Origin: Cervus elaphus
Taxonomy: Eukaryota > Chordata > Mammalia > Artiodactyla > Cervidae
DNA length: 64,000 nt
NCBI RefSeq assembly: GCF_910594005.1
Contig: NC_057820.1
Span: 4,407,001-4,471,000, forward strand
Reading direction: 5' to 3'
This document shows, piece after piece, positions 49,703-60,454 of the stretch (position 1 is its first letter; each line of letters opens with the position of its first letter). A model generated the notes under the pieces. It was given only the letters and a program-made list of their open reading frames with translations, did not search any database and had not been told where the DNA came from. The translations under genes were made by a program, and so were the position numbers.

Positions 49703-52690
49703 TTTCTCTTTCACTTTTCCCCCTCTCCTAGGAGAACGAGTCCCTGACAGGGTCAGACCGGCTGTAGCCAGGATGGTCAGAGAGGGAGGCTAACCCATAA
49801 TGACCGTCCAGCAGGGGCTGAGTGGCCAGACGGATTCCGTCTGGGGGGCAGTCCAGAAGATTCCTGGGGGCGGTGATGTTCCCGCAGGGTCCGGATGCCA
49901 GCTGGGTGGGGAATTTGACAAGAGAGACCAGGATGGGAGACTTCTCAGCCGCGGAAGGGGCGGGTGTGCGCCCCGGCGGGGAGGGCAGAGGCCCCCGGCT
50001 CTGACCGCTGGGCCACCTCTGCTGTGGCAGGACACCCAGGGCTGGTCTGACCCAACCCTGCCGGCGGCTGCCAGGAAAACAGGTCAGAGCGGTTCGGACC
50101 CTGGCGGCTTCACAGGCGAGCTCGGCTGGGACACACACCGCCCGAGCGGGAGGAGGGGGCGGGCCGGGAGGGTGGGCCCCGGCTGCCCGGCCGGGCCCTC
50201 CCGCCTCCCTGGGGCTGTCACTCCCACCCGGCTGTCCAGCCCACCCAGGGAGCCGGGGCTGGCCGGCCGGCGGCCCAGGAGGGGCGGAAAGAGCGCCGGC
50301 AGCGTGGGCGGGAGCCGGTTCGCATGCTGGAAGCCGGCCCAGCCTCGCGGGGGGCTGGGTCCGCCCCTTCCCACGGTGGGGGACCTGGCCGAACGCGCAG
50401 CCCCGCGGGCCCGCACCGCTCTGCAGTGGGCTTGCAGGGAGGCAGCTCGTCTCCACGCGGGGGAGCGTGGTTGCGGCTGCTCCTCTGACTACAAGGAGGC
50501 GGCTCCCATCGCTGGGAGGTCAGCCGCAGCTGGATTCCAGGTCCCCGCGGCTCCTGAGAAGCTGTGGACCTGCACGGATTTTCTTCTTTGAACCCGAGTT
50601 TCCCCTCTGGCGCGGAACACCTCCTGGGGCGGGGGTGGAGGGAGGGGGGCGCGTCCCTAGGCTCTGCCGGTGGGGCGCGGGGTGGCAGGCCTCCAGGAAA
50701 GGCCAAGGTCATCCCCGGAGGGCAGGGCCCCCCGCTGGGACCGCTCCCAGCCCAGGCCACTGCCCAGGCCTCCTGACGCCACCCCTCCCGCCCCCACCCG
50801 TCTGAAGCGCGCTCACAGCCGGTCACCCCTGCGTGAACCCTCCCTGTTTACAAGGCGGTTCACCTAAAAGACGCTGTCGTCACCCCTTACACAAACAGCA
50901 CCGTTGAGCTGCTGCCGGGGCGGGGTGGGGGCGGGGGTGGCGGGCAGGCCGGCCTGCTGCGCCCGCAAGGCCATGGGCCAGGGGGCACAGACAGACAGCG
51001 GGAGCTGGTGCCCTAGCTTGGGGAGGGGTCAGGCAAGGCCTTTAGAAAGCAGCAGCCTTGGGCTGGGCCTTGGAGGGTCCCACGCCCAGGGCTTTTTCTC
51101 ACTTGACAGGCCAGTAGGGCCCTCCACCACCCAGACAACCCACGGGCAGGGAAGTCCTGGCTGCCGGAGCTTTTACTGAGCTGTGTGGCCTCAGTCTTCC
51201 CATCCGTGAGATGGGCTGTGACCGCGGTGTCCTCCCCCAGCGCTGGGTGGGGCTGCAAGCAGTTGGCAAGGTTCCACTCCTGCAGGTGGATGGGCTAGGC
51301 TCTCTGGCGCCCCGGGCTCTGTGCGCAGGCTCAAGGGGGTGTCCAGAGCAGGCAGCTCCTCTCTGCATTCCTGCTCCCGGGCAGCCTGGTGCCAGCCATG
51401 CTGGCTGCTGGCACCCTCTGTGATTATCCCACCAGTCCCCACCCGGTTCAGCCTGTCCACCTGAATGCACGCACTGAGGCCCTGTAAAATTGATGCAGAC
51501 AATCAGCCGCATCAGACGTGAGGAGAGACAGCTCCCCAGGCACCAGGAGGGGAGGCGAGGCTCCGAGGCTTGCGGCTGCCGGAAAGCCCATCGGGGCCTG
51601 AGCCAGCCCTTCCTTCCTGGGGGAGGTGAGTGGGAGAGGCAGAGAGAGACAGACAGAGGGAGGGGAGAGACAGATGGAAGCCCGCAGAAGGAGCTGGAGA
51701 CAGAAATACGAGGACGCAGAGCCCAGAGGGTGCTGGGAGAGGCAGGAGGGCAGTGGGGAAGGGGCGATCTTGAGAGAGGCAGCCTGGACTGAGTCGCCTG
51801 GCCACCGAGGGTTGGCAGCCCTACAGAGCCGGCAGAAGCCTGGGCGGCGGCTGGAGAGGGGAAGGGCCCCCCCGCAGCCTACCAGCAGGCCTCCCCTCTC
51901 TATTCCCAGCCCTGGACGAGCTGTACACTCTCCCCCTCCCCACAGACACCCCTTTGTGCACCCCCAGCAGTCACCCAGCATCACTCATGATTACACGTGT
52001 CTGTCCCCATGCTCGACTCAGCCTCATGCACACAGTGGCTGGCAGGACCCAGGGGCTCCTGGTCTGCCAGGGAGGTGAGACCAGACTGGGGACACCTCCA
52101 TGCCTGGGACCCTGTCCCCTGCGGCTGCCGGGGCCACATCCACCACACCCCTGGGGCACCTGGACCTTCAGCAGGATGGACGTTTCCCTGGAACCACTGC
52201 TTCAGCGCGGATTCTCTCCCCCACCCTCCCTGTTCTTTCCATATCCCAGACGGCAGCCAGGGCCCTGCCCCTCAGAGAGCCTCTCCTCGGGGTTTCCTGC
52301 CGGGTACAACCGACTGCTCCCCGCTGGTCCCAGTGTGACATGCAGCTTCCGGTTCACACTGGACCCCAAGAATCCACTCCCACCAGCACCGTGGACAGAG
52401 GCTCCTCAGCCAGAGCGGGACTCAGGGGATCTGGGGAGGGCCAGGCAGAACGGCCTCTCAGGACAGCAGCGCCTACACGGCCCACACCAGCACTGCCCAG
52501 CAGCCTTGCTGAAGACACCCGGACGTGGACGGCTACCTGCGTGCACAGCCACTGTGGTCGGCGCCTGGCCCACCCCGTCTGCCCTCCGCCCGAGGTCAGG
52601 GCAGACCACACGCCCTGGGTCTACCCCACCCCAGCAGTCCTTGATCCCTGACAGCTCAGAATATTCTGCTTTCAGTGGACAAGTGAGCTC
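49703..52690. other. 3 kb repeat-poor GC-rich stretch
   Basis: Almost no interspersed repeat is seen for 3 kb, unlike everything around it; only a MIR piece is suspected at 51180-51240 ('gtgtggcctcagtcttccc'). Purine-rich sequence with GAGAGA/GACAGA words lies at 51620-51720. Several long open frames exist (for example 49800-50591 plus, 51954-52751 plus) but they overlap frames on the other strand and show no domain. The most likely content is a promoter with flanking unique sequence. Confidence 0.6.
49950..50470. promoter_or_regulatory. Second probable CpG island
   Basis: Roughly five to nine CpGs occur per 60 bases over about 500 bases of very GC-rich DNA, which by eye meets usual island criteria. 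GC-box words (GGGGCGG, CCGCCCC) are present at about 49958, 50280 and 50362. No TATA box was noted. Direction and gene are unknown. Confidence 0.65.
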
Positions 52691-52701
52691 TCTCACTTCT
52701 T

Positions 52702-52822
52702 ATATATATATTTGGTCACATCATGCAGCATGTGGGATCTTGGTTCCCTGACCAGGGATCAAATCCACGTCTCCTGCATTGGAAGCTCGGCATCTTAACC
52801 GCTGGACTGCCAGGGAAGTTCC
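52702..52822 (-). repeat. CHR-2-type SINE, antisense
   Basis: 'catgtgggatcttggttccc' and 'ggactgccagggaagttccc' are clear. Flanking 'ctca(c/t)ttct' (52692-52700 and 52823-52831) is the probable TSD. A (TA)n patch lies at the left edge. Confidence 0.92.
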
Positions 52823-52949
52823 CTCATTTCTCTTTCAATAAAGTCATCTCTGTGAAAATGGATTTGTAACAGTTAAAAATCCACGCAGCAGAACGACTCA
52901 AGTTGTGGTCAATTGAAGAAGGTTTCCGTGGGTTGGAAAAAAGTGATGA

Positions 52950-53136
52950 AAATGAAAGCTGCTCAGTTGTGCCCGACTCTTTGCGACCCCATGGACTGTC
53001 CATGGAATTCTCCAGGCCAGAATACTGGAGTGGGTAGCCTTTCCCTTCTCCAGGGGATCTTCCCAACCCAGGGATGGAACCCTGGTCTCCCTCATTGCAG
53101 GCGGGTTCTTTACCAGCTCAGCCACCAGGGAAGCCC
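52950..53136 (-). repeat. Bov-tA SINE, antisense
   Basis: 'gctgctcagttgtgcccgac' at the left and 'gccaccagggaagccc' at the right. A short internal loss removes the 'tagcccaccagg' part. Confidence 0.92.
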
Positions 53137-53247
53137 AGGAACACTGGAGTGGGTCCCCTGGCCTGGAGGATCACAGAATAATTCAAGGTGGTCATCTCAG
53201 TACATCCACAAACTGTTTTCCTACATTTACTCCTTTAAGCTGTACGT

Positions 53248-53293
53248 TTACAGTCCATGGGGTCCCAAAGAGTGGGACATGACTGAGCTTTCA
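53248..53293 (+). repeat. Bov-A 3' scrap
   Basis: 'ttacagtccatggggtccc' to 'gggacatgactgagc', about 46 bases. A second scrap in the other orientation lies near 53137-53160. Confidence 0.75.
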
Positions 53294-53309
53294 TGAAGAT
53301 CTATTAGTA

Positions 53310-53835
53310 ATTCTGGAACCTTTTCCTCACCCTCAGGAGAAACCTTGTACCCATTAGCAGTCACTCCCCATTCCTTCCTCCCCCAGCCCCTGGCAACCAT
53401 CCATCTACTTTTTGTTTCTATCTATTTGCCTACTTCGGACGTTGCTGATAAATGGAGTCCTGCAGGATGTGGCCCTGGGTGTCTGACCTTTCACTGACCA
53501 TTAGCCCCTTCTTTTGAGGGCTTCTCCGGTGGCTCAGACGGTAAAGAATGCATCTGCAATGTGGGAGACCTGGGTTCGATCCCTGGGTCGGGAAGATCCC
53601 CTGGAGGAGGGCATGGCAACCCATTCCAGTATTCCTGCCTGGAGAATCCCATGGACAGAGGAACCTGGCGGACTACAGTTCATGGGGTCACGAAGAGTCA
53701 GACACACGACTAAGCACATTAGCACACATCTTCATATATATCAGGGTTTTGATGGAATAGTTCCACGGTATGGCTATGGCACATTTTGTTTACCCATTCA
53801 TCTGGCAGTGACTACTTGGGTTGTTTCAAAGAAAC
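53310..53835 (-). mobile_element. Old L1 3' region, antisense, holding a Bov-tA
   Basis: 'ccccagcccctggcaaccat', 'tttttgtttctatctatttgc', then right of the SINE 'tttgtttacccattcatctg'. A continuation is likely right of 54931. Confidence 0.8.
53517..53728 (+). repeat. Bov-tA SINE inside old L1
   Basis: 'gagggcttctccggtggctc', 'gggttcgatccctgggtcgg' and a complete Bov-A body. Confidence 0.95.
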
Positions 53836-54915
53836 TTTTTTTTTTTTTAACTTTTAATTGAAGGATAATTGCTTTACAATGTTGTGTTGGTTTCTGCCAT
53901 ATATCAACATGAATCAGCCACAGGGATACACATGTCCCCTCCCTCTTCAGCCTCCCGCCCACCCCATCCCGCCCCTCTAGATTTGTCACAGAGCCCCAGT
54001 TTGAGCTCCCGGAGTCATATAGTAAATGCCCACTGGCTGTCTATTTTACATATGCTTTGGCCACCTGATGCAAAGAACTGACTCACTGGAAAAGTCCTTG
54101 ATGCTGGGAAAGATTGAGGGCAGGAGGAGAAGGGGACGACAGAGGATGAGATGGTTGGATGGCGTCATCGACTCGATGGACATGGGTTTGGGTGGACTCC
54201 GGGAGTTGGTGACGGACAGGGAGGTCTGGGGTGCTGCAGTCCATGGGGTCACAAAGAGTTGGACACGACTGAGCGTCTGACTGAACTGAACGTGTAAATT
54301 TCAATGCTACTCTATTCATCCCACCCTCTCCTCTCCTTCCTCCACTGTGTCCACAAGTCTGTTCGCTATGTCTGTATCTCCCCTGAGGCCCTGGAAGTAG
54401 GTTCATCAGTACCATCTTTCTAGATTCTATATACAAGCATTAATATTTAAAACTTGTTTTTCTCTTTGTGACTTACTTCACGCTGTATTATAGACTTTAG
54501 GTTCATCCACCTCATCAGAACTGACTCAAATGCATTCTTTTTTATGGTGAATAATATTCTATTGTGTACATATACCACAACTTCTTTGTCCATTCTTCTG
54601 TCGATGGACATCTAGGTTGCTTACACGTCCTAGTTATTGTAAATAGTGCTGCAGTGAACACTAGGGTGCATGTATCTTTTTCAATTATGGTTTTCTCAGG
54701 GTGTGTGCCCAGTAGTGGGATTCTTGGGTCATATGATAGTTTCATTCCTAATTTTTAAAGGAATTTCCATACTGTGTTCCATAGTGGCTATATTGATTCA
54801 CATTCCCACCAACAGTGCAAGAGGGTTTTTCTTTTCTCCCTTTTCTTTCCCTTTTCTCCACACTCTCTCCAGCATTTCTTGTTTTTAGGTTTTTTAATGA
54901 TGGCCATTCTGACTA
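53836..54915 (-). mobile_element. L1-BT-like L1, antisense, 5'-truncated, split by BovB
   Basis: The T-run at 53836-53848 is the poly(A) tail. A 16-base TSD with one mismatch, 'tttcaaa(g/c)aaactttt', is at 53824-53839 and 54916-54931. About 840 bases of L1 remain after removing BovB: the 3' UTR and the last part of ORF2. On the minus strand, 54542-54745 encodes the typical ORF2 C-terminus, with motifs 'YDPRIPLLG', 'IEKDTCT' and 'WTKKLWYMYTIEYYS'. Confidence 0.95.
54055..54292 (+). mobile_element. BovB 3' fragment inside the L1
   Basis: From 'ctttggccacctgatgc' to 'gagcgtctgactgaactgaa'. The L1 3' UTR resumes right after it. Confidence 0.95.
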
Positions 54916-55018
54916 TTTCAAACAAACTTTTAAGATACTTGGGTTCCAAAATTATTTTGGAAACAGCAGTGTGCAGTTGACAACTCTTCTTTCTTATTAT
55001 TTTCCTTATTCTGAGGTT

Positions 55019-55282
55019 CAGTTCAGTTCAGTTCATTCACTCAGTCGTGCCCAACTCTGAGACCCCATGGACTGCAGCACGCCAGGCCTCCCTGACCATC
55101 ACCAACTCCTGGAGTTTACTCAAATTCATGTCCATCGAGTCGGTGATGCCATTCAACCATCTCATCCTCTGTTGTCCCCTTCTCCTCCCACCTTCAATCT
55201 TTCTCAGCATCAGGGTCTTTTCCAATGAGTCAGTTCTTTGCCTCAGGTGGCCAGAGTGTTGGAGTTTCAGCTTCAGCATCAG
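55019..55282 (-). mobile_element. BovB 3' fragment, antisense
   Basis: Begins at the left with the 'cagttcagttcagttc' tail. A perfect 9-base TSD, 'tctgaggtt', is at 55010-55018 and 55283-55291. Confidence 0.96.
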
Positions 55283-55354
55283 TCTGAGGTTAAATCCCTC
55301 CTATTTATATAAATGCTTTTTTCTTTTAGGAAATGGGGGTGAATCTAGATGAAA

Positions 55355-55521
55355 GTTTGTTTGTTTGTTTGTTGTTGTTTTTTTTTTTTGCTTTGGTTTT
55401 ATTTTGACCTCACCACATGGCAAGGTGGCCTGCGGGATCTTAGTTCCCTGACCCGGGACTGAACCTGTGCCCCCTGCAGTGGAAGCGCAGAGTCCTAACC
55501 ACTGGACTGCTGGGGAAGCTC
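55355..55521 (-). repeat. CHR-2-type SINE, antisense, with a (GTTT)n tail
   Basis: The (GTTT)n/(T)n run at about 55356-55390 is the complement of its A-rich tail. 'gatcttagttccctgacccg' and 'ggactgctggggaagctcc' are clear. TSD 'ctaga(t/g)gaaa' is at 55345-55354 and 55522-55531. Confidence 0.94.
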
Positions 55522-55531
55522 CTAGAGGAAA

Positions 55532-56218
55532 ATCTTAAACAGAATGTCTTTGGTGGGGAGAAACAGGCTGAGAGCTCTAAATGGATTCCCAAACCTTTTC
55601 TCGTCCCCTGATCTGGAAGCCGTGGGCCTGAAGAGCCGGTAGGTCTTGCTGGGCTGTGACCTTACCTGTGATGCACACCGGGCGCCTTCCCATTTCATCA
55701 GGGTGGCCTGAATGTGCATCTGGGTGGAGAAGGTGACTCGGAGCCTGTGAGGAAACAGGCATTCTTTGCGCTCCTCCTCCCCGCCCTGGGGGCAGCTCTG
55801 CACGGCACGGGCTGGGAGGAGGCATGGTGATCACAGCCACTGAGTCACGGGGATGTGGGGTGGGTGTGTGTGTCAAGCCTGCCGGTCTCACCTGTGTGCC
55901 CTGTTCCCGGCCTTGACTCAGAATAACAGGAAAAGACAGCTGTCAGTTGTCCGCTGTGGTCCCCAGATAAGTGTAGGTCCCAGGCATCCGGGCTTGGGGC
56001 GGATGGTGGGAAGGTGATTAGGAAAGGGGCTTCATTGGATGCTGGCAATTACGTGCACTTGGAGTTTATCGTAACAGTAATAGAATGAAGCACATCAACG
56101 TTTTTAAAACAGAAAAAAGTCACCTTTAATCTCACCCGCAACAGGAGCACACTGACTTGCATTTTGATGAACTTTCAATTTGCCTAAGAGAAAAACAAGA
56201 TGTAAGGAAACACTGTGG
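55532..56218. other. Unassigned stretch
   Basis: Moderately GC-rich to 55990, then AT-richer. The minus-strand frames at 55522-56048 show no domain. Nothing recognised. Confidence 0.45.
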
Positions 56219-56515
56219 GGAGTTCCCTGGCAATCCGGCGGTTAAGAACCTGCCTTGCAATACAGAGGACATGGGTTCGATCCCTGGTCTGAGAAGATTC
56301 CACGTGCCACAGGGCAACTAAGCCCAGGCACCACACCTACCGAGCCCGTGCTCTAGCACCCCTGAGCCGAAGCAAGAGGAGCCGCTGCAATGAGAAGCCC
56401 TGCCACTGAACCGGAGAGGAGCCCCTCCTGGCAGCGACGGGAGGAAGCCCAGGTGCAGCAGTGAAGACCCGGCGCAGCCAAAGAGAAAACATTAACTAAT
56501 TAATAAAAAATGAAG
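56219..56515 (+). repeat. CHR-1-type SINE
   Basis: 'ggagttccctggcaatccgg', 'gggttcgatccctggtctg', 'gccgctgcaatgagaagcc' and 'gacccggcgcagccaaag', then an A-rich tail. Confidence 0.93.
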
Positions 56516-56519
56516 TTAG

Positions 56520-56785
56520 GGGCTTCCCTGGTGGCTCAGTGCTAAAGAATCCCCCTGCCAATGCAGGATTCGTGGGTTCGATCCTTGATCTGGGAAGATC
56601 TTAGCGGAGCAGCTAAGTCCAAGCACCACAACGACTGAATCTGTGCTCTAGAGCTTGGGAGCCACAACTACAGAAGTCCACGCGCCCTTGAGCCTGTGCT
56701 CTGCAACGAGAGGAAAAGCCCTTGAGGCAACAACAATCCAGCACAGCCAGAAATAAATAAATACAATTATTTTTAAGTTAAAAAT
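56520..56785 (+). repeat. CHR-1-type SINE, directly following another
   Basis: 'gggcttccctggtggctcag', 'gggttcgatccttgatctg' and 'cagcacagccagaaataaat' with an AAATA/ATTATT tail. It lies a few bases downstream of the previous CHR-1, in the same orientation. Confidence 0.93.
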
Positions 56786-56799
56786 TATAATAGCTGCAC

Positions 56800-57645
56800 A
56801 GGCTGATGCTGTGTAACCATCACCATTATTTATTTATGGCACTTTTTTCATCATCCCAAACGTAAACTCTGACCCGTTGAATAACAATTCCCCACTCCTC
56901 TCTGCCCCCCACCCCACGTAACCTCTATTCTACTTTCCGTCTCTGTGATTTTGTCTATTACAGGTACTTCGTATAAGTAGGATCATGCAGTATTTATTCT
57001 TTTGTACCTGGTTTATGTCACATGGCATGATGTTTTCAAGATGCATCTATGTTGCAGCATGTGTCAGCAGCTCATTTCTTTTTATGGATGGATAATATTT
57101 ATCATGCACCTTTCCCAATTTGGAATCAGTCCTGAATAGTCATTGGAAGGACTGATGCTGAAGCTGAAACTCCAATACTTTGGCCACCTGATGTGAAGAA
57201 CTGACTCATTGGAAAAGACCCTGATGCTGGGAAAGATTGAAGGCGGGAGGAGAAGGGGACGACAGAGGATGAGATGGCTGGATGGCATCACCGACTCGAT
57301 GGACATGAGTTTGAGTGAACTCCGGGAGGTGGTGATGGACAGGGAGGTCTGGCGTGCTGCAGTCCATGGGATCACAAAGCGTCAGACATGACTGAGTGAT
57401 TGAACTGAACTGAATATTCCATCATAGGGATGGATCATGTTTCATTTACCTACTCATCTATGGATGTGCGTTTGGCCTGCTTCCATCTTTCTGACTGTTG
57501 TGAATAATGCTGAACACTGGTATACAGGTATCTGAGTCCTGCTTTCACTTTTCTGGGCACATGCCTAGGAGTGGAATTGCCGGGTCACCTGGCAATTCTA
57601 TGTCTCACCTTCTGAGGAACTGCCAAACTGTTCTCCACAGCAGAT
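56800..57645 (-). mobile_element. Old L1, antisense 3' half of a twin-primed insertion
   Basis: 'cattctactttccgtctctg', 'cacatggcatgatgttttc', then right of the BovB 'gactgttgtgaataatgctg', 'ggagtggaattgccgggtc' and 'gaactgccaaactgttctcc'. In L1 terms it runs from the 3' end back into late ORF2. Confidence 0.88.
57122..57413 (+). mobile_element. BovB 3' fragment inside L1
   Basis: From 'ggaatcagtcctgaatagtc' to 'gattgaactgaactgaat'. Similar 'aatattYatcat' words flank the unit roughly; the TSD is not exact. Confidence 0.93.
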
Positions 57646-58762
57646 GCATGATTAAAGATTATTTAAAAATTTTATCTTTAATATTAAGATGTCAATACTG
57701 AAAAAAAAAAAAAAAAGATAATGTTGGACTTGCCTGGTGGTCCAGTGGTCGAGAATCTTCCTGCTGATGCAGGGGACGTGGGTTCCACCCCCTGTTCCCG
57801 GAAGACTCCACATGCCGTGGGGTAACTGAGGCCAGGTGCCTAGAGCCTGTGACAGGAGAAGCCACGGCAATGAGAAGCCCGTGTGTGGCAACTAGATAGG
57901 AGCCCCCACTCGCCACAGTGGGAGAAGGCCTACGTGCAGCAACAGAGACCCAGCGCCGGCAGAAATAATGAGCCAACTAAGTAAACATTTTAAGAAGTCA
58001 ATACTACCTAAAGTGATTTACAGATTCAGTGGGATCCCCATAAAAACCCCAATGACATTTATTGTAGAAATAGAAAAAAATCCTAAAATTCATATAGAAT
58101 CTCAAGGGACCCTGAATAGTGAAAACAATCTTGAAAGAGAACAAAGAAGTCTCACATGTCTTGATTTCAAAACTTTCATAAAGCTACAGTTATCAAAACA
58201 GTGTGGTAATGGATTGAAGACAGGCATGTAGACCACTGGAAGATAATGGAGAGCCTAGAAATAAAACCCCTCATACATGGGCAAATGATTTTCAATAAGT
58301 GTCAAGATCATTTAAAGGGGAAAGGACAGTCATTTAAACCCAAATGGTGTTGGGGAAACTGACTATCCACATACAAATGAATTAAGCTGCACCCTTACTA
58401 ACAACCATATACAGAATTTAACTAAAAATGGATCTCAACATAAGTACTAAAAGTGTAAAACGCTTAGAAGAAAACATGGGAAAAGCTTTATGACATTGGA
58501 TTTTGCAATCATTTCTTAGATATGATGACACCAAAAGCACAAGAAACAAAAATAAAAAATAGATACACTGGGCTTTATGAAGATTAAGAACTTTATGCAT
58601 CAAAGAATACCATCAACAGAGGGAAGAGCAACCCATGGAATGGCAGAAAATATTTGGAGAACATACATCTGATAAGAGGTTGAGATCCAGACTATGTAAA
58701 GAGCTCCTGCAACTCAACAACCAAATGTCCCCAAACAACAAGACTTAAAAATAGACACGGGG
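57646..58762 (+). mobile_element. Old L1, sense ORF2 segment of the twin-primed insertion
   Basis: 'ttaatattaagatgtcaatac', then after the SINE 'cctaaagtgatttacagattc', 'aactttcataaagctacag', 'gaccctgaatagtg', 'ggtgttggggaaactgac' and 'gatccagactatgtaaag' are sense ORF2 order. The frame at 57968-58231 retains 'KVIYRFSGIPIKTP'-type residues. This segment ends slightly upstream, in L1 terms, of where the antisense half stops. Confidence 0.9.
57722..57968 (+). repeat. CHR-1-type SINE inside L1
   Basis: 'ggacttgcctggtggtccag', 'ggttccaccccctgttccc' and 'gacccagcgccggcagaaat'. 'aaga(t/a)gtcaatact' occurs on both sides (57688-57701 approx. and 57991-58004 approx.) and is the probable TSD. An A-run of about 16 bases lies between the left TSD and the SINE, which is unusual. 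Confidence 0.9.
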
Positions 58763-59644
58763 TTTGAATTGACATCGGTAGGTCTGATCTGGTCCCACCT
58801 GTCTCTGCGCACCCTGGATTTTCCAGTGATGGAGGCTTCCTCCAAGGAGGGAGAAGCTGGCAAGAAGCAGGTGTGAGCCCACCTTGCCCCCTGGGGGATG
58901 GGCTGGAGGCTTTGAACGAAAAGCAAGAACCTGGAGAGAGTGAGTGGGCGCTTCTGCCTGCCTCCCCTTGATGGGCCTGGCACCAGACGCCCCCGGAGGA
59001 CTCTGCCCAGCCCCAGCTGTGGGAATGGCTTACCCGCTGGAGGCTCACAGTCACCCTGCTGGGGGAACCAGCCCTGGGATCTGGGCAGCGTGCAGCAGAC
59101 CCCACTGGGTGGCCACCCCAGCCTCCCTCTACAGGGGGTGCTGGCTCCCTGGGAAGCCACTTCCTCAAGAGCAGGGACACCAAGTCAGGGCGAATGAGGA
59201 GCTTATGGAGGTGAGAAAGATGCGGGGTCCTTCCTGAGGTCCCTTCCGGTCACCAGCACTTCAGGTTTAAGCCAACAGGGGAGCTTGTCTCTTGGATTTG
59301 ATGTCAAGAAAGTGGCGGGTGGCTTTGGAGAAGAGCCTTGGGATGGTGGTCCTCAGGGTGGCCGGAGAGAAGCTGCAGCAGGAGCAGGAGTGATGATGAG
59401 ATGCTCACCGGCCGGCAAGCACTGCGCCTTTGACACCATCTGTTGCTAGTCTCCTTCCCAGACTTCTGCAGGGTACTGTTGCCAGAATCTTGGCTGCCTG
59501 ACCACCTGTGCCAAATTAAAAAAAAAAAAATTGGGAGACAGCTTGGAGGAAATATATTTATTTCCTTTGCTTTATCTTTGCTTGGCAAAGGGGAATACAT
59601 AGCAGGCTAGTGCCTTAAGAACTGTGCCCCCTCCCCAGGGGAAT
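58763..59644. other. Unassigned stretch
   Basis: 58780-59240 is GC-rich with frames on both strands (58692-59183 minus) but no recognised domain. An A-run lies at 59518-59529. Confidence 0.45.
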
Positions 59645-59860
59645 GCTGGTGGTGGTGCTCTAGTCGCTCAGTCGTGTCCGACTCTTGTGACCCCATGGAC
59701 TGTAGCCCGCCAGGCTCCTCTGTTCATGGCATTCTCCAGGCAAGAACACTGGAGTGGGTTGCCATTTCCTTCTCCAGGGGATCTTCCCCAGCTAGGAATC
59801 AAACCCAGGTCTCCTGCACTGCAGACAGATTCTTTACCAACTGAGCTATGAGGGAAGCCC
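59645..59860 (-). repeat. Bov-tA SINE, antisense
   Basis: 'gtcgctcagtcgtgtccgac' at the left and 'gagctatgagggaagccc' at the right. A perfect 8-base TSD, 'aggggaat', is at 59637-59644 and 59861-59868. Confidence 0.95.
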
Positions 59861-59868
59861 AGGGGAAT

Positions 59869-60261
59869 AGGGAGAGATTTTTATATCCTCATGAAGATCT
59901 TGTACATTTTTTTTTTTTCCTATAAGTTTACAGCCAAAATCTGGGGTCAGGCGGCTCGGCAACCTGGTCTGGTGTCCCTGAGGTTATATGCCGTTTCTTC
60001 CTTCTGAGACGCCAGCATCCAAAGGAGTCAGGGGGCGGGTGTGGGTGGGGTGGTGAAGAATGCCAGGTGCGGAGTGGAATGCATACGAAGTCAGAGAGTA
60101 ATTAGCTTTGTGAAGGACGAGTCCAACTACAAGTGTTTGCCAGTTATACCAGCTGAGGAATAACCAAGATTGTTCAACAATTGCAGGCCTGTGTGGCTGG
60201 TATGTGCCAAAGGCTGTTCACCCATTTCTGTGTTGGCTACAACAGTAACCTCTGCAGAGAG
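59869..60261. other. Unassigned stretch
   Basis: A T-run lies at about 59909-59920. Nothing else recognised. Confidence 0.5.
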
Positions 60262-60415
60262 GCCGCCCTGACCACCTGGTGGCATTTCCCCGCCATCCCT
60301 GTGGGTCCTTCACTAGAGTGATAGATCTGTTCCCTGATCTTTCCTCAGTACCTACCGCAGTACCTGGCACTTTGTAGGTGCTCCAGAAATATATAGCTGA
60401 AGAATAAATGCATCC
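60262..60415 (-). mobile_element. L2 3' end, antisense
   Basis: 'gagaggccgccctgaccacc', 'cctaccgcagtacctggcac' and 'tttgtaggtgctccagaaat' are the antisense L2 terminus. Confidence 0.88.
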
Positions 60416-60454
60416 TGGGAAGAAAGTTCGCTTTCAACATTTTTTTTTTTTTCA

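Noticed and set aside
49728..52751. Several long frames in the second GC-rich region (for example 49800-50591 plus, 49728-50456 minus, 51954-52751 plus)
   Set aside because: They overlap extensively on opposite strands, are composition-driven, and the last one runs into a SINE. No domain or consistent splice structure.
58692..59183. Minus-strand frames of 148-163 codons
   Set aside because: They overlap each other and plus-strand frames in GC-rich DNA, and the 3' part lies in L1. No domain.
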